A DNA stretch of 15,207 bases from Candidatus Taylorbacteria bacterium RIFCSPHIGHO2_02_FULL_46_13 (GTDB taxonomy: Bacteria; Patescibacteriota; Minisyncoccia; Phycocordibacterales; DSPV01), in contig MHRQ01000025.1 of NCBI GenBank assembly GCA_001821015.1, positions 5,002 to 20,208 of the forward strand, in the 5' to 3' direction. Each line of letters starts with the position of its first letter. Position 1 is the stretch's first letter. Below are positions 1 through 6,675 of the stretch, piece by piece. A program made the translations under genes and the position numbers. The notes under the pieces were generated by a model. The model was not told the DNA's origin and did not search any database. It was given only the letters and a program-made list of their open reading frames with translations.

Positions 1-1607
1 TGAATTTGGATAAAGTCTTTGATGTGGGCATCCATATCCACCCCGTGGATACCGCGGCGATCCTGCGCACCTTCCAGAAAAAAGTCGCGGAGGTGCAAAG
101 TCAAATCATGGAACGCGAAGAAAAGGGCCTTGTGCGCGACCCGAAACTTGATACGGCTCACCAAGACCTTGAAAGCCTCCGCGACCAACTGCAACAAGCA
201 ACAGAAAAACTGTTTGAGATTGGACTGTACATTACCATGTATGGCGACAGCGAAACGGAGCTTGATAAACTTGAGACAGAAATAAAGACGATGCTTGACG
301 CACGCCTGACATACCTTAAACCCGCGCTCTTTCAGCAAGAACCCGGGTTCAGAAGCACCATTCCTTTGGGAAACGATGAGCTCGGGGTGCACTCAAAACT
401 CAACACCTCTCCGATCTCAAGTATTTTTCCATTCATCTCATTTGACCTTACGTCTGATAAAGGAATCCTCTATGGTATCAACCGACACAACTCATCCTTG
501 GTGCTCTTTGACCGATTCTCGCTTGAAAACTACAACTCCATCACCTTCGCGAAGTCAGGCTCTGGAAAATCCTACGCGACCAAGCTGGAAATCCTGCGAA
601 CCCTCATGTTTGATACCGATGTCATCGTCATTGACCCCGAACGAGAATACGAGCATCTCTCGGAAATGACCGGGGGTAAATATTTCAATATCTCGCTCAA
701 TTCCGAGCACCATATCAACCCGTTTGACCTGCCCGTAGCGCGCGAAGGGGAAGCGGCCTCTGATGTGCTGCGTTCCAATATCATCAATCTTGTGGGGCTG
801 TTTCGCATCATGCTCGGAGGCCTCTCACCCGAAGAAGACGCGCTCATTGACCGCGCCATCAGTGAAACATACGCACTCAAAGACATCACCCCCGATTCAG
901 ATTTTTCAGAGGCCCAGCCACCCTTAATGTCTGACTTTGAGCTTGTACTTTCGGGTATGGAAGGAAGCGAGTCGCTCGTTCAGAAAATTTCAAAATATAC
1001 CAAAGGCACCTGGTCTGGTTTCATCAACCAACCCTCCAATGTGGATATCAACAACAAATTCATTGTGTTTTCAGTCCGCGACATGGAAGACGAGCTCAAA
1101 CCCGTCGCGATGTACATCGTGATGCACTTCATCTGGAACGCCATTAGGCGCAATTTGCGCAAGCGATTGCTCGTCATTGATGAGGCGTGGTGGATGATGA
1201 AATCCGATGACACCGCGTCATTCCTCTTATCGCTGGCAAAACGCGGCCGCAAATACTTTTTGGGTTTGGCGACCATCACACAGGATGTGGATGACTTTTT
1301 GAAGTCATCGTACGGGCTCCCAATTCTCACCAACTCGTCTATTCAGATGCTTTTGAAGCAATCTCCTACGTCTATTGAGCGCATCAAGCAAGTGTTCAAT
1401 CTCACCGACGAGGAAAAATATCTGCTGTTGGAATCCGATGTGGGAGAAGGAATTTTCTTTCTGGGCCTGAAGCATGTCGCTATCAAAACAATCGCCTCGT
1501 ACACCGAAGACCAGATTATTACCTCCGACCCGTCTCAATTATTGGCTATCAAACGCGCGAAAGAAGAGCTCGCGGCCGAGACGAGGAAGGGAGCAACAGT
1601 TAATTGA
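1..1607 (+). CDS. VirB4/TraC-like type IV secretion ATPase, 5' partial
   Basis: This is the C-terminal part of a VirB4/TraC-family ATPase, which powers assembly or substrate transfer in type IV secretion and conjugation-like systems at the inner face of the membrane. The reading frame is open to the left edge, and the first possible start (TTG at 6) falls inside conserved N-domain sequence, so the true start lies upstream. Counting from the codon at position 6, a Walker A motif (SGSGKS) lies at about 184-189, the conserved segment VIDPEREYEHL and INPFDLP follows, Walker B with the VirB4-type DEAWW lies at about 388-396, and the TQD motif has Q at about 426. The N-terminal 60 residues or so include a coiled-coil-like charged stretch. 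It leads a same-strand run of envelope genes, with 15 nt to the next start. The family assignment is confident; whether the system is conjugative, a pilus or an exporter cannot be told from this window. Confidence 0.9.
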   Translation, partial: NLDKVFDVGIHIHPVDTAAILRTFQKKVAEVQSQIMEREEKGLVRDPKLDTAHQDLESLRDQLQQATEKLFEIGLYITMYGDSETELDKLETEIKTMLDARLTYLKPALFQQEPGFRSTIPLGNDELGVHSKLNTSPISSIFPFISFDLTSDKGILYGINRHNSSLVLFDRFSLENYNSITFAKSGSGKSYATKLEILRTLMFDTDVIVIDPEREYEHLSEMTGGKYFNISLNSEHHINPFDLPVAREGEAASDVLRSNIINLVGLFRIMLGGLSPEEDALIDRAISETYALKDITPDSDFSEAQPPLMSDFELVLSGMEGSESLVQKISKYTKGTWSGFINQPSNVDINNKFIVFSVRDMEDELKPVAMYIVMHFIWNAIRRNLRKRLLVIDEAWWMMKSDDTASFLLSLAKRGRKYFLGLATITQDVDDFLKSSYGLPILTNSSIQMLLKQSPTSIERIKQVFNLTDEEKYLLLESDVGEGIFFLGLKHVAIKTIASYTEDQIITSDPSQLLAIKRAKEELAAETRKGATVN

Positions 1608-1622
1608 GTGTAAAGAAATCGT

Positions 1623-2540
1623 ATGGGTGAAGAAGAAACAAAAAGTAACATAAGCAACTTTGAGTGGTTTTTGGTCATGGGGGCTGTGGGGATGATGGAC
1701 CTTGTACAGCTTGGAGTTACCGCACTTGATTTTACCGTGGTACTTACACTTCTCGGGATCATAGCAAATGTGCTGATTGATATTGCGGTAGGATACTCGT
1801 TGTTCATGTACTGCCTCATGCGGGGTATCAAATTAACACCTACACGAGTTCTTATTTTGCTTGGCGGGTTTTTACTTGAGTGGATACCCGTGATAGGGGG
1901 AGCACCGCTGTGGACACTAGACGTGGTATTAATCATGTTGTCGGTGAAGGCGGAAGAGGGACAACTTGGCGGGCTCGCCGCGACAGCGGCGAGCGCCGTG
2001 GCAGGGAAACTAAGCGGCGGGAGCGGGCCTAAAAAAGTTCCACCTGGTGCCGTGCCGCCAGTCATTTCTCAAGCGGGAGGTGCGAAGCCCCCCGTCATTT
2101 CCGGTGCAGGTGGCGGAAGACCTCCGGTCATAGCCGGTGCGGGAAGCTCAAGGCCACCTGTAATTTCTAATCAGCCGACAACACCCCCTGCAAGTGGAAC
2201 AAAAAATATCCAATCTCGGCCAGGGGGTACTATTGAACCATCCTCGCTCCCTGGACAACGTGCTGAACCACCACCAATCCCAGGACAACGTAGAGAGCCG
2301 CCACCGTTACCCGGCCAACCTCAAGAACCAAGGCCGAGACCGGAAGGTATTGACCATGAATTATCCGTGGGGACAGGGGGGGATTCCGCACGAGCGCGGA
2401 TTGAGAAACTACGCCAACACGGGGCCGATTATCGCCAAGAAATCAAGTCACACACAGATACGTACGGCGAAAGCGCTCGCAAAGGCCAGCAATTCATTAG
2501 GGGGGGTGAGACAGACGAAAATTCAACGTCTCCATCTTAA
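1623..2540 (+). CDS. Multi-pass membrane protein with Pro-rich tandem-repeat tail
   Basis: I do not recognise a named family. The 305-residue protein has a hydrophobic N-terminal third with about three to four membrane segments (roughly residues 14-31, 35-64 and 74-107), then an Ala/Gly linker. After this comes a long proline-rich tail made of two tandem-repeat blocks: four copies of an 11-residue unit beginning PPVIS/PPVIA (final copy partial), then three copies of a 10-residue LPGQRAEPPP-type unit. The last 60 residues or so are charged and probably helical (RIEKLRQHGADYRQEIKSH). The tail is likely extended and could span a wall or bind a partner. It starts 15 nt after the VirB4-like gene and is probably cotranscribed, so a membrane component of the same machine is a reasonable inference. 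No Shine-Dalgarno is evident before ATG 1623. Certain as a gene, unknown in function. Confidence 0.8.
   Translation: MGEEETKSNISNFEWFLVMGAVGMMDLVQLGVTALDFTVVLTLLGIIANVLIDIAVGYSLFMYCLMRGIKLTPTRVLILLGGFLLEWIPVIGGAPLWTLDVVLIMLSVKAEEGQLGGLAATAASAVAGKLSGGSGPKKVPPGAVPPVISQAGGAKPPVISGAGGGRPPVIAGAGSSRPPVISNQPTTPPASGTKNIQSRPGGTIEPSSLPGQRAEPPPIPGQRREPPPLPGQPQEPRPRPEGIDHELSVGTGGDSARARIEKLRQHGADYRQEIKSHTDTYGESARKGQQFIRGGETDENSTSPS
2055..2171 (+). repeat. 33-bp tandem repeat encoding PPVIS units
   Basis: In-frame 33-bp units begin at 2055, 2088, 2121 and 2154, the last being partial. They encode PPVISQAGGAK, PPVISGAGGGR, PPVIAGAGSSR and PPVISNQ. Codons differ between copies while the amino acids are kept, which suggests an old repeat under protein-level selection rather than a recent slippage event. 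Confidence 0.85.
2247..2336 (+). repeat. 30-bp tandem repeat encoding LPGQ-x-x-EPPP units
   Basis: Three in-frame 30-bp units begin at 2247, 2277 and 2307. They encode LPGQRAEPPP, IPGQRREPPP and LPGQPQEPRP. This is a second, distinct proline-rich repeat block in the same protein tail. Confidence 0.85.
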
Positions 2541-2609
2541 TAGAAGCCACAGCCGAGGCCGAACCTTAGAATAGAACACGTGGCCTAGACATATGCACAT
2601 TCATGTAAT

Positions 2610-2639
2610 TTGCCTCACACCACTGTGGTAGAATATATT
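2610..2639 (+). promoter_or_regulatory. Putative promoter for the 2643 secreted-protein gene
   Basis: TTGCCT (2610-2615) and TATATT (2634-2639) are separated by 18 nt, with an overlapping TAGAAT at 2629-2634. The -10 candidates end only 3-8 nt before ATG 2643, so a transcript from here would be leaderless or nearly so. It lies in the 102-nt gap after the repeat-tail gene. Prediction from pattern only. Confidence 0.35.
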
Positions 2640-2642
2640 TGT

Positions 2643-3665
2643 ATGTATAGGAAACAGAAGATTAGTACGATTATTCTTTCCCTAACAGTTCTGGGGGTGT
2701 TTTTTGTGGGGATAACAGCATCAGCACAACGTCAGAATTTTGGCCCCCCACCCCAGTCACCGGTTCCGCTCTTTCTGGTACTCACTCCGGAGAATCCAAA
2801 ACCCGACAGTAATGTCACGGTTGAGGTACTTACCGCCGATACTGATTTACGCAAAGCAACTATCGGGTGGCTGGAAGATGACCAACTGTCAGAAAGTGGT
2901 GTAGGAAAAACAACCCACGCCTTGCATGTTGGTAAAGCCGGCAGTGCGGTTACCGTGGGCGTCGTGGTGCAAACTCCCGACGGTTCGGTGTACGAAGAAA
3001 GCATCACCATTCGCCCTGCGACGCTTGATTTGATTTGGGAAGCATTATCAACAGTTCCGCCATTTTATAAAGGCAAGGCTCTCTACACACAGCTGGATCC
3101 CATAAAAATTACCGCTATGCCAGAGTTTGTTGACAGTGAGGGACAGCGAATCAGTGCCCGAGATATAAATTTTACATGGAGCATGGGCAGCCAGGTGTTG
3201 GGAGATTTTTCCGGGTTCGGGCGTAACACACTGAACGTCAATGGCCCTGTTTTGCGACCACCGCTTACTATCAGCGCTACCGCTATTAGTAGGAGCGGGT
3301 TAGAAAGCGCGGAAGGAGTTGTGGAAATTGAACCGGTAGACCCTCTTGCCCTGGTCTATGAGAACAACCCTCTCTACGGCATACTTTTTAATAGGGTCAT
3401 CGCCACTAGTTTCGCGTTGGTGGGTAATGAGGCCACGATTGAAGCCTTCCCATACTTCTTTGGAGAAACAAGCCGTACTAAATTAACCTATGAGTGGAGC
3501 ATTAACGGGAAAGTATCGGAAGGTTTTCGGAGCTCTTATTTGACCGTACGCAATGTAGCGGGACAAGCGGGGAGCGCATCAGTGAATCTGGACGTCACTG
3601 ACGGGGAAAAGTTGGTGTACGGGGCAAATAACAGTTTTAATATAACATTCGGGGCAAACCAATGA
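2643..3665 (+). CDS. Secreted surface protein, Ig/PKD-like, function unknown
   Basis: This 340-residue protein starts MYRKQKISTIIL, followed by a hydrophobic core and ASAQ. That is a good Sec signal peptide with likely cleavage after residue 28, so it should act outside the membrane. I chose ATG 2643 over the in-frame TTG at 2610 because it gives a normal signal peptide and because the TTG lies inside the putative promoter. The mature part is beta-rich in character, with phrases such as LTPENPKPDSNVTVEV, INFTWSMGSQ and LTYEWSINGK typical of PKD or Ig-like extracellular modules (probably two or three). No catalytic motif, cysteine cluster or sortase signal was seen. It sits between the repeat-tail membrane protein and the VirB2-like protein on the same strand, so it is probably an extracellular part of the same apparatus. 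The family is not identified. Confidence 0.8.
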   Translation: MYRKQKISTIILSLTVLGVFFVGITASAQRQNFGPPPQSPVPLFLVLTPENPKPDSNVTVEVLTADTDLRKATIGWLEDDQLSESGVGKTTHALHVGKAGSAVTVGVVVQTPDGSVYEESITIRPATLDLIWEALSTVPPFYKGKALYTQLDPIKITAMPEFVDSEGQRISARDINFTWSMGSQVLGDFSGFGRNTLNVNGPVLRPPLTISATAISRSGLESAEGVVEIEPVDPLALVYENNPLYGILFNRVIATSFALVGNEATIEAFPYFFGETSRTKLTYEWSINGKVSEGFRSSYLTVRNVAGQAGSASVNLDVTDGEKLVYGANNSFNITFGANQ

Positions 3666-3705
3666 CTCCCATCAGAAGCCGCACAGACCAGCTTGAGGGG
3701 ACTTG

Positions 3706-3808
3706 TCCCGTTAGAAATTCAGCGAAGTGCTTTAAACCAATATGGTGGAAATATAGAGAATCCAGTATTGACGAATAATTTTAGAAAAAATGACAATTTC
3801 TAACGGGA
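3706..3808. repeat. 14-bp inverted repeat pair reaching the next start codon
   Basis: The left arm TCCCGTTAGAAATT (3706-3719) is the exact reverse complement of the right arm AATTTCTAACGGGA (3795-3808), with 75 nt between. The final A of the right arm is the A of ATG 3808, and wobble pairs could extend the stem into the TG. The left arm also overlaps a small hairpin (GGGAC 3698-3702 with GTCCC 3705-3709), so two structures would compete. Apart from these arms, nothing else was recognised in the 3666-3807 gap. A related element lies at 10772-10904. Confidence 0.85.
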
Positions 3809-4794
3809 TGAAAAAAAACTATTCACAGACTCTGCATTTTGTTTCTATGCTAGCAGTCCTTGCCGTTATGCTCCTTTCTCCACTATATGGCCTTGCAGCA
3901 GCGCCACAACCCACCGAGTACGAGCCTCTGGCGCCACTGACCACCGGAACGGACCCCAAAGTAACGTCCGGCACTTATATTCCCTTTCTTTTTCGCCTTG
4001 GTATCGGCATCGCCGCAGGCCTTGCCGTGCTTGCAATAGCCTACAGCGGACTGAAATACATGATGAGTGATGTTGTCACCAATAAATCTGACGCAAAAAC
4101 TGGCATAAAAAACGCACTGCTCGGCCTTCTCTTGGCACTTGGGTCGTTTTTATTGCTCCAGACCATCAACCCAGACCTCACTAATTTAGATTTCGGAAAT
4201 ACGGTGCCGACACTGCCGTCAAATATTAATATTGAGCCAGCTCCACAAACCTACGAATGGACTCTTTCCTACTATGCTTCCCGGTGGGATTTTGTCGCGC
4301 AGTCATACGATTGGGAATTACAGTATATAAACACTGCAAGCAGAGTTATTAGAATTCGCTACAATCTTAAATCAACATGCATGGCACAAATTTTACCGGC
4401 CAAATCTAATATTCAACCTGGAACAGCTGACCCACAATGCTCAAGAAAAATCGCATACGCGGTCCCACCTCAAGGTTCTTACATATACGGAAGTATTATT
4501 ACTACAAATGATCTAAGCGCGGGAACATATTTCGACCGACCGGCAAAAACCTATAGTTACACCAGTCAGATAACGTGTGATGAACAACGGAGTGCTCTTG
4601 TTGATATGCCTGATGAATATGACGTCACAACAACATGCACATCAAATGGTAGCTATGGCGCTCTTCAGAAAACCACATGGAGCGACGAAGGTGCGTGCAG
4701 GCAAGAGGAAGCTCGCCTGAGCCTGCCAACTGAAGGGGCAACAATCACTCAAACGTGTACCCTTATCCAAGCTGAAGTTAACCCCTATGAATAA
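3808..4794 (+). CDS. VirB2-like membrane module with Cys-rich ectodomain
   Basis: The protein (328 aa from ATG 3808) starts MKKNYSQ and has a hydrophobic core ending GLAAA, a signal peptide probably cut near residue 31. Two membrane helices follow at about 57-80 and 101-119, joined by the short polar loop SDVVTNKSDAKTG. This layout matches the VirB2/TrbC pilin-like small proteins common in type IV secretion loci. Unlike simple pilins it continues with a polar domain of about 200 residues. That domain has six cysteines at 191, 211, 257, 277, 297 and 317, with 20-residue spacing in every case but one. ATG 3790 would add six residues encoded by the inverted repeat; I prefer 3808 because it gives a standard signal peptide. 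Its last codons overlap the next gene by 8 nt (ATGAATAA), so the two are translationally linked. The VirB2-like call is by topology only. Confidence 0.8.
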   Translation: MKKNYSQTLHFVSMLAVLAVMLLSPLYGLAAAPQPTEYEPLAPLTTGTDPKVTSGTYIPFLFRLGIGIAAGLAVLAIAYSGLKYMMSDVVTNKSDAKTGIKNALLGLLLALGSFLLLQTINPDLTNLDFGNTVPTLPSNINIEPAPQTYEWTLSYYASRWDFVAQSYDWELQYINTASRVIRIRYNLKSTCMAQILPAKSNIQPGTADPQCSRKIAYAVPPQGSYIYGSIITTNDLSAGTYFDRPAKTYSYTSQITCDEQRSALVDMPDEYDVTTTCTSNGSYGALQKTTWSDEGACRQEEARLSLPTEGATITQTCTLIQAEVNPYE

Positions 4795-6040
4795 AAATCG
4801 AGCAATTTCAATAATTATCATCGTCATCGCGGTTGTGTTACTTGCGCTGGCAATACTCTATTTCTTCTTTAGAAAGGGGAGCGTACCACCCGTGGAACCG
4901 CAAGTCCCAGGAAGCGCAGTCTTCCCCATCAGTCCTAACGCGCCCGGCACGTCAAACACACCCTCAAGCTCCGGAAACCAAAACCAGCCGGGATACGAAA
5001 ACCAACCTCAAACATTCAAACAGAGTCTGCGTTTACTGTCTTCACTGCCGGTCTCCGGTGCCACGATATTTGAAAAGAACGCGGAGACATTCGTGCGTTA
5101 CGTGGAGCGGGCAACCGGACACATTTACGAAGTTCAACTTTCTCGCACTGAACCGCCCTATAGAATTTCTAATACCACGATACCTAAAATCTACGAGGCA
5201 GTGTGGGTACAAAATGGCGACGGGGTCATCGCGCGCTTCCTCAAAGACGGAAGCGATGAAATACAAACGTTCTACGCAGGCCTTAAACCCAGCGCAACTT
5301 CCACCGAGCAAAAATTAGTAGACGGGACTTTTCTCGCGAGTGGCATCAACGCTCTTGCAGTTTCACCAACGCAAGACCGAATTTTTTATCTCGTTAAGGC
5401 CGGGCAAGAAACATTCGGCACGCGGGCGAGCCCTAACGGTACACTGAAAGCTCAACTTTGGAGCTCTAGCGCTCATGAATGGCTCGTCTCGTGGAAGGAG
5501 TCACGCACGATAACGCTTACCACCAAACCGTCCGCCGACGTCCCCGGTTACTTGTACTTTCTTGATGCTACGTCCGGGGCTTTCAGAAAAATTCTAAGCG
5601 GTATTAACGGTTTAACCACACTCCCTAACAGCGCCCTCTCCTTTATCTTATATTCAGAAACTATCCCCTCTAGCTTCACCTTAAAACTTCTTGATACTCA
5701 AAAACAAAAAGTCAGCGAGATAGGTGTGGCTACACTCCCTGAAAAGTGCGCCTGGGGTCCGGTGGATAAAACAGCCTTGTTTTGCGGCGTGCCAGACAAC
5801 ATCTCCTCGGGACAATATCCTGACGCGTGGTACCAAGGGCAAACATCCTTTACCGACAGCGTGTGGAAAATCAATATAAAAACCGGTGAGACGCGTATGA
5901 TACTCTCCCCACAAACTGTCGCACAGCAAACGATGGACATCATCAATCCGATGCTCAATAGTAAAGAGGAGTATCTTCTCTTCATGAACAAGAAGGATTT
6001 GAGTTTGTGGGTACTCGACCTGATGGGGCCAAGCTTTTAA
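4787..6040 (+). CDS. Membrane-anchored propeller-like protein, function unknown
   Basis: This 417-residue protein has a short basic start (MNKNR) and one strongly hydrophobic segment at about residues 7-29, then a low-complexity Pro/Ser/Asn/Gln linker (about 32-75). The remaining 340 residues read as an extracytoplasmic beta-rich domain. Recurrent phrases such as LAVSPTQDRIFYLV, GYLYFLDATSGAFRKIL and VWKINIKTGETRMIL resemble blades of TolB/WD40-type propellers, although I could not confirm blade number. There is no catalytic motif. Its ATG overlaps the stop of the upstream VirB2-like gene, which points to coupled expression and shared function, perhaps as a stalk or scaffold of the surface machine. 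It is the last gene of the plus-strand cluster and faces jag tail to tail. The call rests on topology and repeat texture, not on a recognised family. Confidence 0.8.
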   Translation: MNKNRAISIIIIVIAVVLLALAILYFFFRKGSVPPVEPQVPGSAVFPISPNAPGTSNTPSSSGNQNQPGYENQPQTFKQSLRLLSSLPVSGATIFEKNAETFVRYVERATGHIYEVQLSRTEPPYRISNTTIPKIYEAVWVQNGDGVIARFLKDGSDEIQTFYAGLKPSATSTEQKLVDGTFLASGINALAVSPTQDRIFYLVKAGQETFGTRASPNGTLKAQLWSSSAHEWLVSWKESRTITLTTKPSADVPGYLYFLDATSGAFRKILSGINGLTTLPNSALSFILYSETIPSSFTLKLLDTQKQKVSEIGVATLPEKCAWGPVDKTALFCGVPDNISSGQYPDAWYQGQTSFTDSVWKINIKTGETRMILSPQTVAQQTMDIINPMLNSKEEYLLFMNKKDLSLWVLDLMGPSF

Positions 6041-6088
6041 AGCAACTCCCTCAGCCCTCATTTGGAGGATTGGATTGATGATCGTATC

Positions 6089-6109
6089 TGCAGGAGTCAG
6101 ACTCCTGCA
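6089..6109. repeat. Perfect 10-bp dyad between convergent genes
   Basis: TGCAGGAGTC (6089-6098) and GACTCCTGCA (6100-6109) are exact reverse complements around a single A. It could form a hairpin 49 nt after the propeller-like gene, but no T-run follows directly on either strand, so it is not a canonical intrinsic terminator. It may still act as a transcription end or a protein site. Confidence 0.7.
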
Positions 6110-6113
6110 TACT

Positions 6114-6160
6114 GCCCGTTCTCTACTTTTGTACGATATATCGTACAAATGAAAATGGGC
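6114..6160. repeat. 22-bp perfect palindrome nested in a longer hairpin
   Basis: The half site TTTGTACGATA (6128-6138) is followed without a spacer by its exact reverse complement (6139-6149). Outside it, GCCCGTTCTC (6114-6123) can pair with GAAAATGGGC (6151-6160) with one G-U wobble and one mismatch, giving a long two-part stem. It sits between the stops of the propeller-like gene and jag. Possible roles are a bidirectional transcription end or a dimeric DNA-binding-protein site. No U-tract follows on either strand. Confidence 0.7.
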
Positions 6161-6170
6161 GGCTTCCTAC

Positions 6171-6653
6171 CTAAAATTTTTCACCTTCATCTGTACTGAC
6201 GTATTTGAGGACTATTCTCCGTTGGCTGCCAACACCGGTTGATTCCGTCTCTATATCTTTGATATTTTCAAAAAAGGTGTGCACGATCATCCGTTCATAG
6301 GAGGACATAGGTTCCATCTCCACATTTGTTTTAAATGACCGCGCCCGCTCGGCAAGGATGTGCGCTTTGTTTTTTATTTCCCGTGTGAGTTTGTCGTGGT
6401 AATCGTTTATGTCAACATAAAAATTAAGAGGCTGATCGGTACTCTCAAGTTGTTTGCCCGCAATACGTTTAATCAGATGATTTAATGCCGAAATGTGCGC
6501 GCCGCGCGAGCCGATTAAAAGGTGTGATTCAGAGCTTTTAATCACAAACGCCAGTTGGTCTTGCCCCTCTACCAAAGAAACCTCCTCAAACGCGATACCC
6601 ATTCGCGTTAAGAACTCCTCTATAGTGTGTTTTATTTTTTCGTGTTGGGTCAT
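6171..6653 (-). CDS. jag: Jag/KhpB-like KH-R3H RNA-binding protein
   Basis: This is a 160-residue RNA-binding protein of the Jag (SpoIIIJ-associated, KhpB/EloR) family, encoded next to yidC as in most bacteria. A KH domain covers about residues 25-80 with the GxxG loop as G48-S-R-G51 in HLLIGSRGAHISALNHLI. An R3H domain follows at about 95-160, with the signature R121 and H125 in SSYERMIVHTFF. It lacks the N-terminal Jag_N domain and linker of Firmicutes homologues, so it is a minimal KH-R3H version. It lies 22 nt after yidC in the rpmH-rnpA-yidC-jag order, almost certainly one operon, and is the last gene of it. The family is known to influence cell-wall synthesis and division through RNA binding; that role here is by homology. 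No Shine-Dalgarno is visible. Confidence 0.9.
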   Translation of the reverse strand: MTQHEKIKHTIEEFLTRMGIAFEEVSLVEGQDQLAFVIKSSESHLLIGSRGAHISALNHLIKRIAGKQLESTDQPLNFYVDINDYHDKLTREIKNKAHILAERARSFKTNVEMEPMSSYERMIVHTFFENIKDIETESTGVGSQRRIVLKYVSTDEGEKF

Positions 6654-6675
6654 AGTAATAGCACTAGAGCTGAAT

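Noticed and set aside
6..8. TTG at position 6 as the real start of the VirB4-like gene
   Set aside because: The frame is open to the edge and the known family needs more N-terminal sequence; the gene is cut by the window.
1535..2065. Minus-strand ORF of 176 codons
   Set aside because: It is antisense to the repeat-tail membrane protein and the end of the VirB4-like gene, with Ser/Pro-rich shadow composition and no domain.
2194..2574. Plus-strand ORF of 126 codons overlapping the repeat tail
   Set aside because: It is a frame-shifted shadow of the proline-rich repeats; the hydrophobic N-terminus and repeats make sense only in the other frame.
3790..3807. ATG 3790 as start of the VirB2-like gene
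   Set aside because: It would add six residues encoded by the inverted repeat before a normal signal peptide; 3808 is more likely, but 3790 cannot be excluded.
5681..6148. Minus-strand ORF of 155 codons
   Set aside because: Antisense to the propeller-like gene and running through the palindromic spacer; no recognisable domain.
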